The notes beneath the pieces are model-generated. The model saw only the letters and a program-made list of their open reading frames with translations. It had not been told where the DNA came from and searched no databases. Below, piece by piece: positions 40,901 to 50,310 of a stretch of DNA of 64,000 nucleotides (position 1 is the stretch's first letter; each line of letters starts with the position of its first letter). The translations under genes were made by a program, and so were the position numbers. This DNA is from Aureococcus anophagefferens. Taxonomy: Eukaryota; Sar; Pelagophyceae; Pelagomonadales; Pelagomonadaceae. Where the stretch lies: contig NW_008705563.1 in the NCBI RefSeq assembly GCF_000186865.1, positions 2,591,213 through 2,655,212 of the forward strand, in the 5' to 3' direction.

Positions 40901-42075
40901 TTGGACGCCGCGCAGCGATCATCGAAGCCGACGCGCGCCAGCGCGCCCATGGCCGAGAAGGCCGCGCCGGCGTGGCGCTCCGCGTCCTCGGCTTTCAAGC
41001 TGGCCGCGGCGAAATCGCCGGCGTCCGCCGCGGCGCCGCCGGCGTCCGCGGCCTCGACGGCCAAGGCCGCGGCCTCCTTGACGACGCCGAGCAGCGCGTC
41101 GAGCGCTGTTGTCGCGTCGCGCTTGTCGTGGATCGAGAGCGCGCGGCGCTCCTCCTGCTCCTCGAAGGCCTCCTCGCGGCGCTCGCCCTGGATGAACGTC
41201 ATCTTGAGCGGCCGCGGCGCCTTGGCGATGGCCTTGCGCAGGTCCTACGAATAGAGAGGGGGTGACATACCACAGCGTCTAGAAAAAACGACGAACCTCG
41301 AAGCGGTGCTGCGTCGGCTCGAGGATGACCTTGCCGTTGACGGCGATGAGCTCGTCCGTGGGCTTCAGCGGGCCCGGGTAGCACTCGCAGTTGGGCATCG
41401 TCTCCTCGACGTTGACGAACTGGCGGCCCTCCTCGCCGTAGCGCGCGAGCGCGATGGCGAAGCCGAGTTTGGCGCTCGTGAAGGTGTGCTTGAAGCAGAT
41501 GCCGATCTCCGCCATGGACTCGATGTGCTCCTTGAGCAGGCCCCGCACGCGGGCCTTGTACTCCGCATCGGTCAGCGAGCCCTTGCCCTCGCCGGCCTTC
41601 TGGCGCTCCTCCATCAGCGCGCGGTCGAGCGGGTCGTAGCCCATGGTCGCGTGGCGCTTCGCCCAGTCGTCGGCCGTGAGGTTCTTCGACGAGTACTCCT
41701 GCTTGAGGGACCTGCGCGGGGGCGGGGGCGGTTTAACGACGAAGCGTGTGCGCCCCGGGGCGTGTGCGCCCGGGGGCGTCGTGGGCCGGCGTTCGCGATC
41801 GAGAATCTCGGAGCGTTTTCGTTACGGCGACGCGCGAACCTCGGACCCAAGGCGCAGAATTATCTCTGGGGGGCGGAACTCATCGTCTTCGCGTCCCGGG
41901 GCGACTCGCTCCTCACGAAAACGGTTCCGCGTTCGCGCGGCGCGCGCGGCGCCGAACTATCTCGATGTGAAACCGTTTCGACGCCGTCAAAGGACTTGGC
42001 TTTCGCGAGCGGGTTCGGCTTGGGGGCGCTCGCCTCGTTGGGCGAAGCCTCGGGGGCCGCATTCTCGCGGGACAT
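37908..42075 (-). CDS. PDZ-domain protein with long Ala-rich coiled-coil
   Basis: Exons inferred as 42075-41996, 41711-41297 and 41244-37908. Exon 1 (MSRENAAPEASPNEASAPKP..) joins at AAG-TCC. A PDZ domain follows: FTSAKLGFAIA .. PTDELIAVNGKV .. then DLRKAIAKAPRPLKMTFIQ after the 52-bp intron 41296-41245. The rest is about 1,100 residues of Ala/Glu/Lys/Asp heptad-like helix with scattered Cys, ending in a more complex segment (TPSRQKSMKQWNADKG .. NENTPQGTKKASSGTTKMHA). An N gap shifts frame in the middle. A scaffold role is inferred. The 284-bp first intron is the least certain. Confidence 0.68.
39411..39460. other. Assembly gap (50 N)
   Basis: The gap lies within the Ala-rich coiled-coil. 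The reading frame differs on its two sides, so its true length is not a multiple of three different from 50; low-complexity Ala codons probably caused it. Confidence 0.99.
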
Positions 42076-42963
42076 CGTGTTTGTGAGCGCCAGTGTGCTA
42101 CGCTTTTGCGCCGCTGGCCGCGCAAAGTAGCGGCTACGCGCTCGATGGCGTCGTGTGAGTTCCACAGCTTTGGAGCGGACCTCGCCGGGAACGCGCCTAG
42201 CCCTCGCCTGGACGCCTCGGCCTCGTCGGCTCTGGATTCGAGCCTGATTCGAAGATCCGCGTCGAGCGCCTTTGCTGACCGTGGCGATTGTTGCTTGATA
42301 ATGAGTAGGGCGCCTGGGGGGGGGGGTCGGGCGCGGGCGCGACGGCCGCGGCCTCCTCCGGTTTGAGGAAGAAATAGCCCAGCCACGGGCCTTCGAGCGC
42401 CTCGAAGTGGAACTTGAACCCCGACTTCAGAACCCCGCTGTCGAGGTTCGAGAGGTCGCCGAAGCCGCCGTCGGTGGAGAGCAGCCACTTGCCCACCGCG
42501 AGGCCCGTCTCGGTGTCCACGTGGCCGCGGAAGAACGCCAAGGATGCGCCCGCGCCCCGAAGGAGATCCGCGGCATCGGCGCGCAAGCTCAGCGAGCTCT
42601 ACCTGGCGCTGATCGTCGCGATGCTCGTGCTCAACTGCGTCGCGCGCGGCAAGGTCGTGTCCATCGTCACGTTCGGCGACTCCGCGGAGCGCTTCGTCAC
42701 GAAGCTCGCCGAGCCGTTCCCCTTCGTCTGCATCCTCGGCAGGTTCATTCACCTAGAGCGAGACGCAACGCTGGGCCACCCGTCGATGGCGCGCGCCACG
42801 CGCGTGCTCGATGCGCTGCACCATCAGCCCGTCGAGCGCCGGCCCTAGCACTTGAAGTCTCTCGAACGCACTCGGCGTCGCCAGCCGTGTTCGTCGACCG
42901 CCGCACCGAGCACACGCCTCGAAGCGCTCCTCGAATCGCGGTTCGCGCCACAAAACAAAAACG
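42076..42963. other. Gene fragments of uncertain status
   Basis: A minus-strand frame at 42586-42197 reads RGHVDTETGLAVGKWLLSTD.. then FHFEALEGPWLGYFFLKPEE with coding-like composition but a poor tail and no clear start. A plus-strand frame at about 42580-42848 contains GKVVSIVTFGDSAERFVTKL, resembling the core strand of a von Willebrand A domain, without the metal-site motif. Neither forms a whole gene. They may be exons of unresolved genes or relics. Confidence 0.35.
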
Positions 42964-44073
42964 ATGATCCGGCGGTTATCGCTGCTGTCGCTCCTGACGC
43001 TCAGCGACTCGCTGCTCCCTCCGACGGCGCCCGCCCGCGCTACCACGGCCCTCCACGCCGGCGGCGGCGTGAGCGTCCTCCAGCGCAAGGCCATCGAGGC
43101 CCAGGCGAAGAAGTTCCGCGAGGGCCTCGAGGCCGGCGACCCGATCAAGGTCGCGCTCGACGCGGCGGCGGACGGCGGGCTCGAGGGCCGGAGCCGCGAG
43201 GGCTTCGGCGAGGTGCACCGGCGGCTCAAGCGCGCGAAGCGCGGCGCTTTGGGCGTCGTCGCCGAGTACCACACGACGACGCCCGCGGCGCTCAAGGCCA
43301 ACGGCATCGCGGAGTACGAGATCCCGGACGTGTCGCTCGTGTCGAACGAGATCCGCGGCGCGGGCGCGGGCGTCATGGCGCTGAACATGGACCGCGTCGG
43401 CGGCGGCTGCGACGGCGACGACTTCGCCAGGGCCCGCGCCGAGCAGGCGAGCGCGGCGGAGGACTTCCCGGGCCCCGTGCCCCTCGTCTGGATGGACACG
43501 ATCGTCGACGAGGTCCAGCTCGCGCAGGCGTACGCGGCGGGCGCCGCGGCCGTGACCCTGGGCCTCGAGACCGTCGGCACGGAGAAGTGCGCGGCGCTGC
43601 GCGCGCTCGCCGAGGAGCGCTACGGCCTCGAGGCCATGGTGGTGTGCGCGCCGCGGTCCGCGGGCGCCGAGGGCCTCGCGCCGCTCATGACCGCGGCCGT
43701 CGACGACGTCGGCGCGACGCTCGTCGTCGTCGGCGGCGTCGACTACGCCGTCGCCGTCGAGGCGCGGCCCACCATCGACCGCGAGGACGTCGTCGTCGTC
43801 GCGCGCGTCGACGCGAAGGACGACCAGGGCCTCGAGGAGGCCGAGGAGGCCTGGAAGCTCCGCGACGCGGGCTACGACGCCGTCTGGATCTCCGACGTGC
43901 TCTACAAGTTCGGCGTCTTCTCGGGCACGCTCTTCGCCGCGTCGCCGGACACGATCACTTCGGTGATCAAGGCCATGAAGTCCAAGGCCTCCGTCAAGTA
44001 CGCGCGCGCGTCCGGCGCGTTCTCCGGCAAGGGCGAGGGCGCCAAGGAGTACCTCGGCGACATCATGATGTGA
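42964..44073 (+). CDS. Indole-glycerol-phosphate-synthase-like barrel, plastid, catalytic residues absent
   Basis: 369 residues with a signal-like N-terminus (MIRRLSLLSLLTLSDSLLPP). The order of barrel strands resembles TrpC: VVAEYHTTTPAAL in place of the E-F-K-x-x-S-P-S strand, VPLVWMDTIVDEVQLAQAYA then AGAAAVTL in place of L-x-K-D-F-I-I-D.., and later LVVVGGVDYAV. The Glu of the first strand remains, but both catalytic lysines (E-F-K and R/C-K-D-F) are replaced by His and Met. It is probably a plastid TIM-barrel protein derived from IGPS but not an active synthase. It begins the run of plus-strand genes. Confidence 0.55.
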   Translation: MIRRLSLLSLLTLSDSLLPPTAPARATTALHAGGGVSVLQRKAIEAQAKKFREGLEAGDPIKVALDAAADGGLEGRSREGFGEVHRRLKRAKRGALGVVAEYHTTTPAALKANGIAEYEIPDVSLVSNEIRGAGAGVMALNMDRVGGGCDGDDFARARAEQASAAEDFPGPVPLVWMDTIVDEVQLAQAYAAGAAAVTLGLETVGTEKCAALRALAEERYGLEAMVVCAPRSAGAEGLAPLMTAAVDDVGATLVVVGGVDYAVAVEARPTIDREDVVVVARVDAKDDQGLEEAEEAWKLRDAGYDAVWISDVLYKFGVFSGTLFAASPDTITSVIKAMKSKASVKYARASGAFSGKGEGAKEYLGDIMM

Positions 44074-44359
44074 GCGGCGCGGCGCGGCGCTAATTATGCG
44101 AGGGGAAGTGGTGGTGTTGGGATAGTGGTTGAGGTGGGTCGTAGAGATGGGTCGGGTGGAAGTTAAGGTGGAAGCTTGTCGGGCCTGCGCCGATGTTGCC
44201 CGTGACGATGAACGACTGTTGCACATCGACCGGCTCGAGCTCGTTGGCCTCTGTCAAGCGTCTCGCCTGCTAACCGTGAAGATGGACCTCGAGAATACAA
44301 ATGCCATACCGCCACCACCACTATTACCAGTGCAGCTCGCGCCGCCGGCAACGCAAGCC
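44074..44359. other. Intergenic / 5' UTR of the deacetylase gene
   Basis: The interval is less GC-rich than its flanks, with G/T-rich and purine runs (gtggtggtgttgggatagtgg). The open frame extends through it, so starts at 44129 or 44282 are formally possible, but composition suggests untranslated leader. No other gene seen. Confidence 0.4.
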
Positions 44360-46090
44360 ATGGACACGGAGGCCGCTGCTCTCTCGTCCCCGCGCGCCCG
44401 CGACGCCGACGGCGCCGTCGACGCGATCACGCCGGCGCTCGGGCGCCTCATGTCGAAGCGCGAGTTCCCCGGCGGCGAGCGGTCCGCGCTGAGCGTGCGC
44501 TGGGACGCGAACGTCCAGGACGACGACGACGAGGACTTCGTCGTCGCGCGCGAGTGCAAGCGGCGCGACGAGTGCAAGGCGACGCCGACGGCGATCCGGA
44601 CGCTCAAGGCCGCGGGCGGCGGCGGCGCGCGCATCATCTACAGCGCCGCGGGCCTCGACCACCTCACGGGCGAGGGCCACCAGGAGAGCCCGAAGCGGCT
44701 GCGCGTGCTCCTCGACGCGCTCCGCGAGTCGCCGGACGCGCCGTTCACGGAGACGACGTTCCGCGCGCCGCTGAGCGACGTGCTCCGCGTCCACGACTTC
44801 GACTACGTCAAGCATCTGCGGTCGACCGTCGCCGCGGCGCCGGCCGAAGCGCCGAAGCAGGCGACGCCGGGCGCGTGCCTCGACAGCGACACGCGCGTGT
44901 CGCCCGGGAGCCTCGAGGCCGCGCTCGCGGGCTGCGGCGCGGCCTTGGTCGCCGTCGACGCGGTCTGCGGCGGGAAGTCGCGCGCCGTACTCGTCGTCGC
45001 GCGGCCGCCGGGCCACCACGCGGGGCCGCGCGGCGCCGTGCCCACGGACGCGCACTTCTGGAAGTCGCCGGAGATGTGCTCGTGCGGCTTCTGCCTCCTG
45101 AACACGGCGGCCGTCGCCGCGGGCTACGCGCGCTACGCCTACGGCCGCGACGACTCGCGGGGCCCGCCCGTGCGCCGCGTCGCCATCGTCGACTTCGACG
45201 TGCACCACGGCAACGGGACCGAGGCGTGCGTGCGGAATCTCGCGCCGCGCCGCGCGCGGCTGCCGCTGCCGCCGTCGTGGCCGCCCCAGTACTACGACGC
45301 CTACGCGCCCTGGCTCGACGAGACGGACCCGGCGGAAACCTTCTTCGGCTCCGTGCACCTCTTCGCGGCCGACGGCTCGTTCTACCCGGGCAGCGGCTCC
45401 GGCGACGACGACGACGAAAACATCGTCAACGTGCCCCTGAGCCCCGTGGGGCCCTGCCGCCCGGGCGACGCGCCCGCGCGCCACGCCCTCGGCGACAAGC
45501 AGCGCGACGCGTGCAAGGCGAAGGCGTCGGCCGAGTTCCGCGCCGCGGTCGACGCGAAGCTCCTGCCCAAGCTCGCGGCCTTCCGGCCGGACCTGCTCAT
45601 CTTCTCCGCGGGCTTCGACGGCCACGAGAAGGATCTGTACCACTTCCTCTCCGACGACGACTACGCCTGGTTCACGACGGCGTGCCTCGACGCGACGCGC
45701 GGCTCCGCGGGCGGCTGTGCCGAATTCAACCACTGGTTTGGGTGGTCCTGACCAAACTTGAGAATTCTCTAGCTCGGTCAAATCGAAGTCGATTCGGCTG
45801 ATTTTTGGACGGATCGATTGCTCTCATTGAGTTCTCGAAGCCAAGCCAGAGAAGTTGCGTCGAAACCGTCGCTACGCGCACATTGAAGTCGAGTTGAAGA
45901 TTTGAATTCGGCACAGGCGCTCGGCCGCGCGGTGTCCATCCTCGAGGGCGGCTACAGCGTCGACCCGCCGCCGCCGAAGCGCGGCCGCCGGTCGAACAAG
46001 CAAAAGGAGGAGCCGCCGCCGGACCTCACGGGCGGCCTCGTCGACGGCGCCACGGCCCACCTCAAGGCCCTCGCGGCCTTCGACCCGTGA
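44360..46090 (+). CDS. Histone deacetylase (Zn-dependent), introner-interrupted
   Basis: Exons 44360-45706 and 45917-46090. The deacetylase domain starts at IIYSAAGLDHLTGEGHQESP and contains the catalytic His pair RPPGHHAGP, the zinc ligands DFDVHHGNGT and FSAGFDGHE, and the C-terminal LEGGYS, which lies in exon 2 and is reached only by splicing out the introner (..ATRGS|ALGRAVSILEGGYS). All active-site residues are kept, so an active enzyme on acetyl-lysine is expected; class II-like. The C-terminus has a basic patch (PPPKRGRRSNKQKEE) suggesting nuclear location. ATG 44360 chosen; 44282 is an alternative. Nothing suggests the introner breaks the gene. Confidence 0.88.
45715..45916 (+). mobile_element. 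Introner, class 1, in deacetylase gene
   Basis: A 202-bp element with ends CTGTGCCGAATTCAA / TTGAATTCGGCACAG. The flanking 8-mers GCGGGCGG (45707-45714) and GCGCTCGG (45917-45924) match at 6 of 8, as expected for an aged target duplication. Intron 45707-45916 is GC-AG and in frame. The body is closely similar to the element at 3623-3825 in the same orientation relative to transcription. Confidence 0.88.
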
Positions 46091-46145
46091 GGGACGCATC
46101 CCCCGCCACACATATCGCCGCGCTCGAACCACCACATAGCCCGCC

Positions 46146-46152
46146 TATATAA
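46146..46152 (+). promoter_or_regulatory. Possible TATA element before thioredoxin gene
   Basis: TATATAA stands out in a GC-rich 262-bp gap, about 200 bp before the thioredoxin ATG. The leader between is plausible as 5' UTR (ends cacaacacacacccgaacac). Positional evidence only. Confidence 0.3.
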
Positions 46153-46352
46153 CCGTCGATCTTCGTGCCCTTTTTTATCGAGCGGTCCCGACACCCTCCA
46201 TCGGGTCCGGCGCGGGTCGAAGGCGTGTGGTTCGTCGGACGCCTCCATCACCTGAGCCCATCCTCGAGCTGCTCGCAGAACTTGCAGTCGACCGCCGTCG
46301 ACAGCGTCCGCGTCCATCGCGCCGTCGCACAACACACACCCGAACACACGCC

Positions 46353-47006
46353 ATGAACGTCTTCGCGAAGTGCGCGCGGCCGGCCGTGACGCTCGTCGCG
46401 CTGGCCTCCTGCGTCGACGCCTTCGTCGCGCCGCGGCCGGCGGCGCGCTGCCTGGCGCCGCGGCCGTCGGCGCTGTCGTCGGACCGCGCGGAGCTGCGCG
46501 CGCTGCGCGTCAAGGAGCTGCAGGCGGAGCTGGGCAAGCGGAACATCCGCTGGCAGACGTTCCTGGAGAAGGAGGAGCTCGTCGTCGCGCTCTCGAACGC
46601 GCTCGTCGCCGAGGCGAGCTTCTCGGCGTCCGGCGCGATGGCGCCCGGCGTCGTCGCGGAGCTGACGGCGGAGCAGTTCGAGCTCGAGCTCGCCGGCGAC
46701 CCGGCGACGCCCATCCTCCTCGACGTCTACGCCAAGTGGTGCGGCCCCTGCCAGATGATGGCGCCGCAGCTCGCCAAGGCCGCGGAGGAGCTCGGCGCCG
46801 CCGCGCGCGTCGCCAAGGTCGACAGCGACCTCTACGAGGCCCTCGCGTCGACGCTCAACGTCGGCGGCCTGCCGACGGTCATCCTCTTCAAGGGCGGCAA
46901 GGAGGTCGACCGCGTCGAGGGCGCGCTCATGAAGGACCAGCTCGTCGCCTTCGCCAAGAGCGCCGCGGACGTCGGGGCCGGGGACGCCTGCTGCCCCAAG
47001 GGCTGA
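46353..47006 (+). CDS. Plastid thioredoxin with N-terminal SAP-like helix pair
   Basis: 217 residues. The signal peptide MNVFAKCARPAVTLVALASC ends VDAFVAP, the canonical heterokont plastid cleavage motif with Phe. A SAP-like segment (LRALRVKELQAELGKRNIRW .. LEKEELVVALSNAL, about residues 45-85) precedes a classical thioredoxin fold with active site YAKWCGPCQMMAP, a cis-Pro motif GLPTVILFKGG and a C-terminal CC pair. It reduces target disulfides in the plastid or its membranes. The extra helix pair may guide it to a partner. Confidence 0.85.
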   Translation: MNVFAKCARPAVTLVALASCVDAFVAPRPAARCLAPRPSALSSDRAELRALRVKELQAELGKRNIRWQTFLEKEELVVALSNALVAEASFSASGAMAPGVVAELTAEQFELELAGDPATPILLDVYAKWCGPCQMMAPQLAKAAEELGAAARVAKVDSDLYEALASTLNVGGLPTVILFKGGKEVDRVEGALMKDQLVAFAKSAADVGAGDACCPKG

Positions 47007-47130
47007 GCGAGGTCGCGCGTAAGCACCGTGGGGGTTTGTGGCGATTTTCGTTGAAGTTCGCAGAGCACCCAAAGGTGAAGGCCGAGGCACCTCGGAAAAG
47101 CAAGGTGTGAGGCTGCCAGGGCAGCCCGCC

Positions 47131-48570
47131 ATGGCGTCCTACGACAACGACGACGTGCCGGCCTACGAGCCCTACGAGGAGAAGCGCGGCCCCGACGGCC
47201 ACGTGCGGCCCATCACGCCCGGCGTGACCTACATCGAGCGGCCCGACGACGAGTGGCAGACCGACGCCAAGGGCTGGTGGGACCGCACGGACTGGAACTG
47301 GACCAAGGAGGAGAAGCAGGCCTTCGCGGACAAGTACGACGACACCGTGGGCACCATCGAGAAGGTCGACGAGAACATCAAGATGTGCCACCGCTTCGGC
47401 ATCACGCTCGAGGAATTCGAGCAGTCGAAGAAGGAGTACAACACGTTCGGCGCGCCCAAGAAGTCGGCCATCGAGCAGGACTATTTGTACGTGGCCAAGC
47501 ACATGCGCGACTTCATCGAGACGGCGCGCACGGGCGTGCCCTGCGACGCGACGTGCACGCGGACGCTGCTCCACTCCTGGGGCACGATCAAGAAGAAGCA
47601 CTACGACGAGTTCATCGCGTTTTTGGGCGAGGAGGACTGCGTGCTCGACACGATCCAGCTCAACGGGGACTGCGGCATCGGCGCCGAGGGCGTCGAGCGG
47701 CTCATGGACTGCATCGTCGCGAAGCCGTCGATCACGTCGCTGAACTTGATGGGCGCGCAGATGGGCGTCGCGGGCGCGAAGATCATCGCGGAGCGCCTCG
47801 TCGCGTCGGGCCTCACGAAGCTCGACATCTCCTGCGACGACATCGGCGACGAGGGCGCCGTCGCCATCGCCGAGGCCTGGGAGAGCGGCGCGAAGCTGAC
47901 GGATCTGACGCTCGTGAACGACGAGGGCCCGATCAAGGCCGACGGCGCCAAGGCCGTCGCCAAGGCGCTCGCGAACCTCCAGAAGGCGGGCACGTGCTGC
48001 CTCGAGAACCTGTGCCTGTCGGGCAACAACATCGGCGTCGAGGGCGGCATCGCGATCGCCGAGGCGCTCGGCGAGTACCCGAAGGAGCTCGACATCAAGG
48101 ACAACGAGGTCGGCGACGGCGCCATGCAGGCCTTTTGCGACCGCCTGTCGACGGGCGAGACGGAGCTGACGTTCCTGGACCTCATCCAGAACGGCCTCAC
48201 GAAGGAGGGCGCGCACATTTTGGCGCCCGCGTTCCGCAAGTGCAAGATCGAGTGCCTCCACATCCACTGGAACGAGATCGGCACGGAGGGCGGCATCGAC
48301 TTCGCGGAGATGCTCGGCACGGGCGAGTCCAAGCTCAAGGAGATCTACATGTGCGACAACGAGATCGGCCCCGAGGCCGTCCGCCGCTTCTGCAAGGCCA
48401 TCGGCAAGGGCGACCTCGAGGTCCTCGACCTCATGGGCAACCCCTGCTCCGTCGAGTGCGCCAAGGAGCTCGCCATGTGCAACCACACGTCCGACAAGCC
48501 CCTCCGCCACCTCGAGCTCGGCCTCTTCGCCATCGACAAGGAGCAGCTCGAGGCCGAGGAGCGCGAGTGA
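47131..48570 (+). CDS. Leucine-rich repeat protein (RNI-like)
   Basis: 479 residues from ATG 47131 (cccgccATGG). An acidic, Trp-rich N-terminal part (WWDRTDWNWTKEEKQAFADK) is followed by a helical region and then about nine LRRs of the ribonuclease-inhibitor type from residue 170 on (SITSLNLMGAQMGVAGAKII, LTKLDISCDDIGDEG, LENLCLSGNNIGVEGG, LKEIYMCDNEIGPEA). Cytosolic, with no signal or membrane span. Likely a protein-binding scaffold; partner unknown. Tandem with the thioredoxin gene. Confidence 0.8.
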   Translation: MASYDNDDVPAYEPYEEKRGPDGHVRPITPGVTYIERPDDEWQTDAKGWWDRTDWNWTKEEKQAFADKYDDTVGTIEKVDENIKMCHRFGITLEEFEQSKKEYNTFGAPKKSAIEQDYLYVAKHMRDFIETARTGVPCDATCTRTLLHSWGTIKKKHYDEFIAFLGEEDCVLDTIQLNGDCGIGAEGVERLMDCIVAKPSITSLNLMGAQMGVAGAKIIAERLVASGLTKLDISCDDIGDEGAVAIAEAWESGAKLTDLTLVNDEGPIKADGAKAVAKALANLQKAGTCCLENLCLSGNNIGVEGGIAIAEALGEYPKELDIKDNEVGDGAMQAFCDRLSTGETELTFLDLIQNGLTKEGAHILAPAFRKCKIECLHIHWNEIGTEGGIDFAEMLGTGESKLKEIYMCDNEIGPEAVRRFCKAIGKGDLEVLDLMGNPCSVECAKELAMCNHTSDKPLRHLELGLFAIDKEQLEAEERE

Positions 48571-48823
48571 GACGGGGGGCCTCGACGTAAGCTCCGTGCG
48601 TTTGGCGGTCTCGCCGCGCGGCGTCTCCTTCCCGCCGCGCCGGTGCTGCGCGGGACACGTCGGGCGGGGCGTGCTAGTGGGGGGGGGAGGATATATCCCT
48701 TCAATAACGGAGGAAAAAAGCGACGCCGTGCGCGATCATAACATAGGAACAGTGGTTCTGGTCGTCAGCGGTGACACGCAGCCCCGGTTGCCGCTCGCGC
48801 GCGACGCCGGCAGCCCCGGCGCC

Positions 48824-50052
48824 ATGTTCGACGTCTCGGCCTGGTTCCAGGACGCGTTCTGTGGCAACGTCTTTTGCACGGACGCCCAGTCGATCCTCTG
48901 CGAGGACGCCTTCAATCCGGACAAGCCGCCCGAGGAGGGCCAAACCGTGCGCGAGGCCGCGCCGCTGCCCGCCGTGAACTCGAACAAGCGCCGCGCGGCG
49001 AGCCTGAAGCTCGCGGCGCGCCTGAAGACGGCCGTGCTGCAGAACGCGGGCAAGAACGCGCTCCACGCCGACTGCGCGCGGTACTGCGAGGCCGCGCGCG
49101 ACCAGATCTGCCGCGAGGGCCTCGGCGCCTGGGCGCGCCTCGTGCCCTCGGGCCACCGCCTGACCCACGCCGACTTCCAGAGGGTGCTCGGCGTGCTCGG
49201 CGTCGGGCCCGAGGGCGTCGAGAACCCGCGCTGGTGCGTCCGCGCGTGGGCCGCCGCGGCCGAGGGCAGCGAGGCGCGCCAGGACCGCGAGCGCCAGCTG
49301 CGCGCTTTGGGCATCGCCGGCGCGGCCCTGGACCGGCCGGACCCCCACACGGGGAACACGGCGCTGCTCATCGCCGCGGCCGAGAACGCCGTCGGCGGCC
49401 GCGACGCGCCGCTGAACCAGCTCGTCGAGTTCGGCGCGGACCTCTTAGCGAAGAACAAGAAGGGCCAGACGCCTCTGCTCGTGGCGGCGGGCAAGGGCCA
49501 CGCCGACGCCTTCCGCGCGCTCGCCTGGTGCCTCGAGCGCGACGGCAAGCTGGCGGAAGCGGCGATCCTCACGGTGACGAGGGACCGCGCGTCGGTGCTC
49601 GACCTCATCGTCGACCGCGGCGACGCGCCCATGCTCGTCGAGGCCCTCGGCTTCGCGGACCTGCGCGCGCTCGTGGACCTCAAGACGCGCGGCGGCGACA
49701 CGCCGCTCATCGTCGCCGCGCGCCGCGGCCGCCGCGACTGCGCGGCGGCGCTCCTGGACCACGGCGCGAAGCTCGAGGCGACGAACGCCCAGGGCCACAC
49801 GGCGCTCCACACGGCCGCGGAGCACGGCCGCGCGCCCGTCCTCGAGGAGCTCCTCGCGCGCGGCGCGCTCACGGACGTCGTCGACGCGCGGGGCCGCACG
49901 GCCCGCGCGCTGCCAACGACGGCGCGCGCTGCCGCGCGCTCCTCGACACGGCCCACAACCGCCGCGCGCGCGGCGCCCACGCGAAGCGCCGCACGAGCCC
50001 GAAGCGCATGCGCCCGTCCAAGACCAGCGCCGCGCGGCGGTCGCGCCACTGA
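48824..50052 (+). CDS. Ankyrin-repeat protein with apparent 1-base frameshift
   Basis: Starts at ATG 48824 (MFDVSAWFQDAFCGNVFCTD). Ankyrin repeats are clear at TGNTALLIAAAENA, KGQTPLLVAAGKGHADAFRA, GGDTPLIVAARRGRRDCAAA and QGHTALHTAAEHGRAPVLEE. After GRTARAL near 49912 the frame must move by one base: the continuing ankyrin sequence NDGARCRALLDTAHNRRA and a basic C-terminus (KRRTSPKRMRPSKTSAARRS) lie in the next frame, ending at 50052. One missing base explains this. Sequencing error, allele damage or a very short splice are all possible. Likely a binding adaptor, possibly nuclear. Confidence 0.7.
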
Positions 50053-50310
50053 ACGGCCGCGCCGAATTCGACCTCCTAAAGTCGCAGATTTATACTGGGG
50101 TGTTTGTTTTGCGGGTTTCTGTTTTTTTGGGTGGCGTGGCACTCTGGGGGGCGCCTCGTCGGGCTCCTACCAGCTCGCTCGCTCGTCGACGCCTGCGGCG
50201 AAAAATTGTTGCTTCCGGCCGTGCTCCACCTCCTCCACCAACCGCGCGCACCCCGGGGTTCGGACGTCTTTGCTCGTTTGCACCCACGACGCTCGAGGAC
50301 GCGCGAGGAG

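Noticed and set aside
42580..42848. Von Willebrand A domain gene at GKVVSIVTFGDSAERF
   Set aside because: Only one strand of the fold is recognisable; the metal-site D-x-S-x-S and other strands are absent, so it is listed only as a fragment.
47110..47126. ggctgccagggcagcc just before the LRR gene start, resembling the class 2 introner terminus
   Set aside because: It is a short perfect palindrome without an element body or target duplication, and no intron is needed there.
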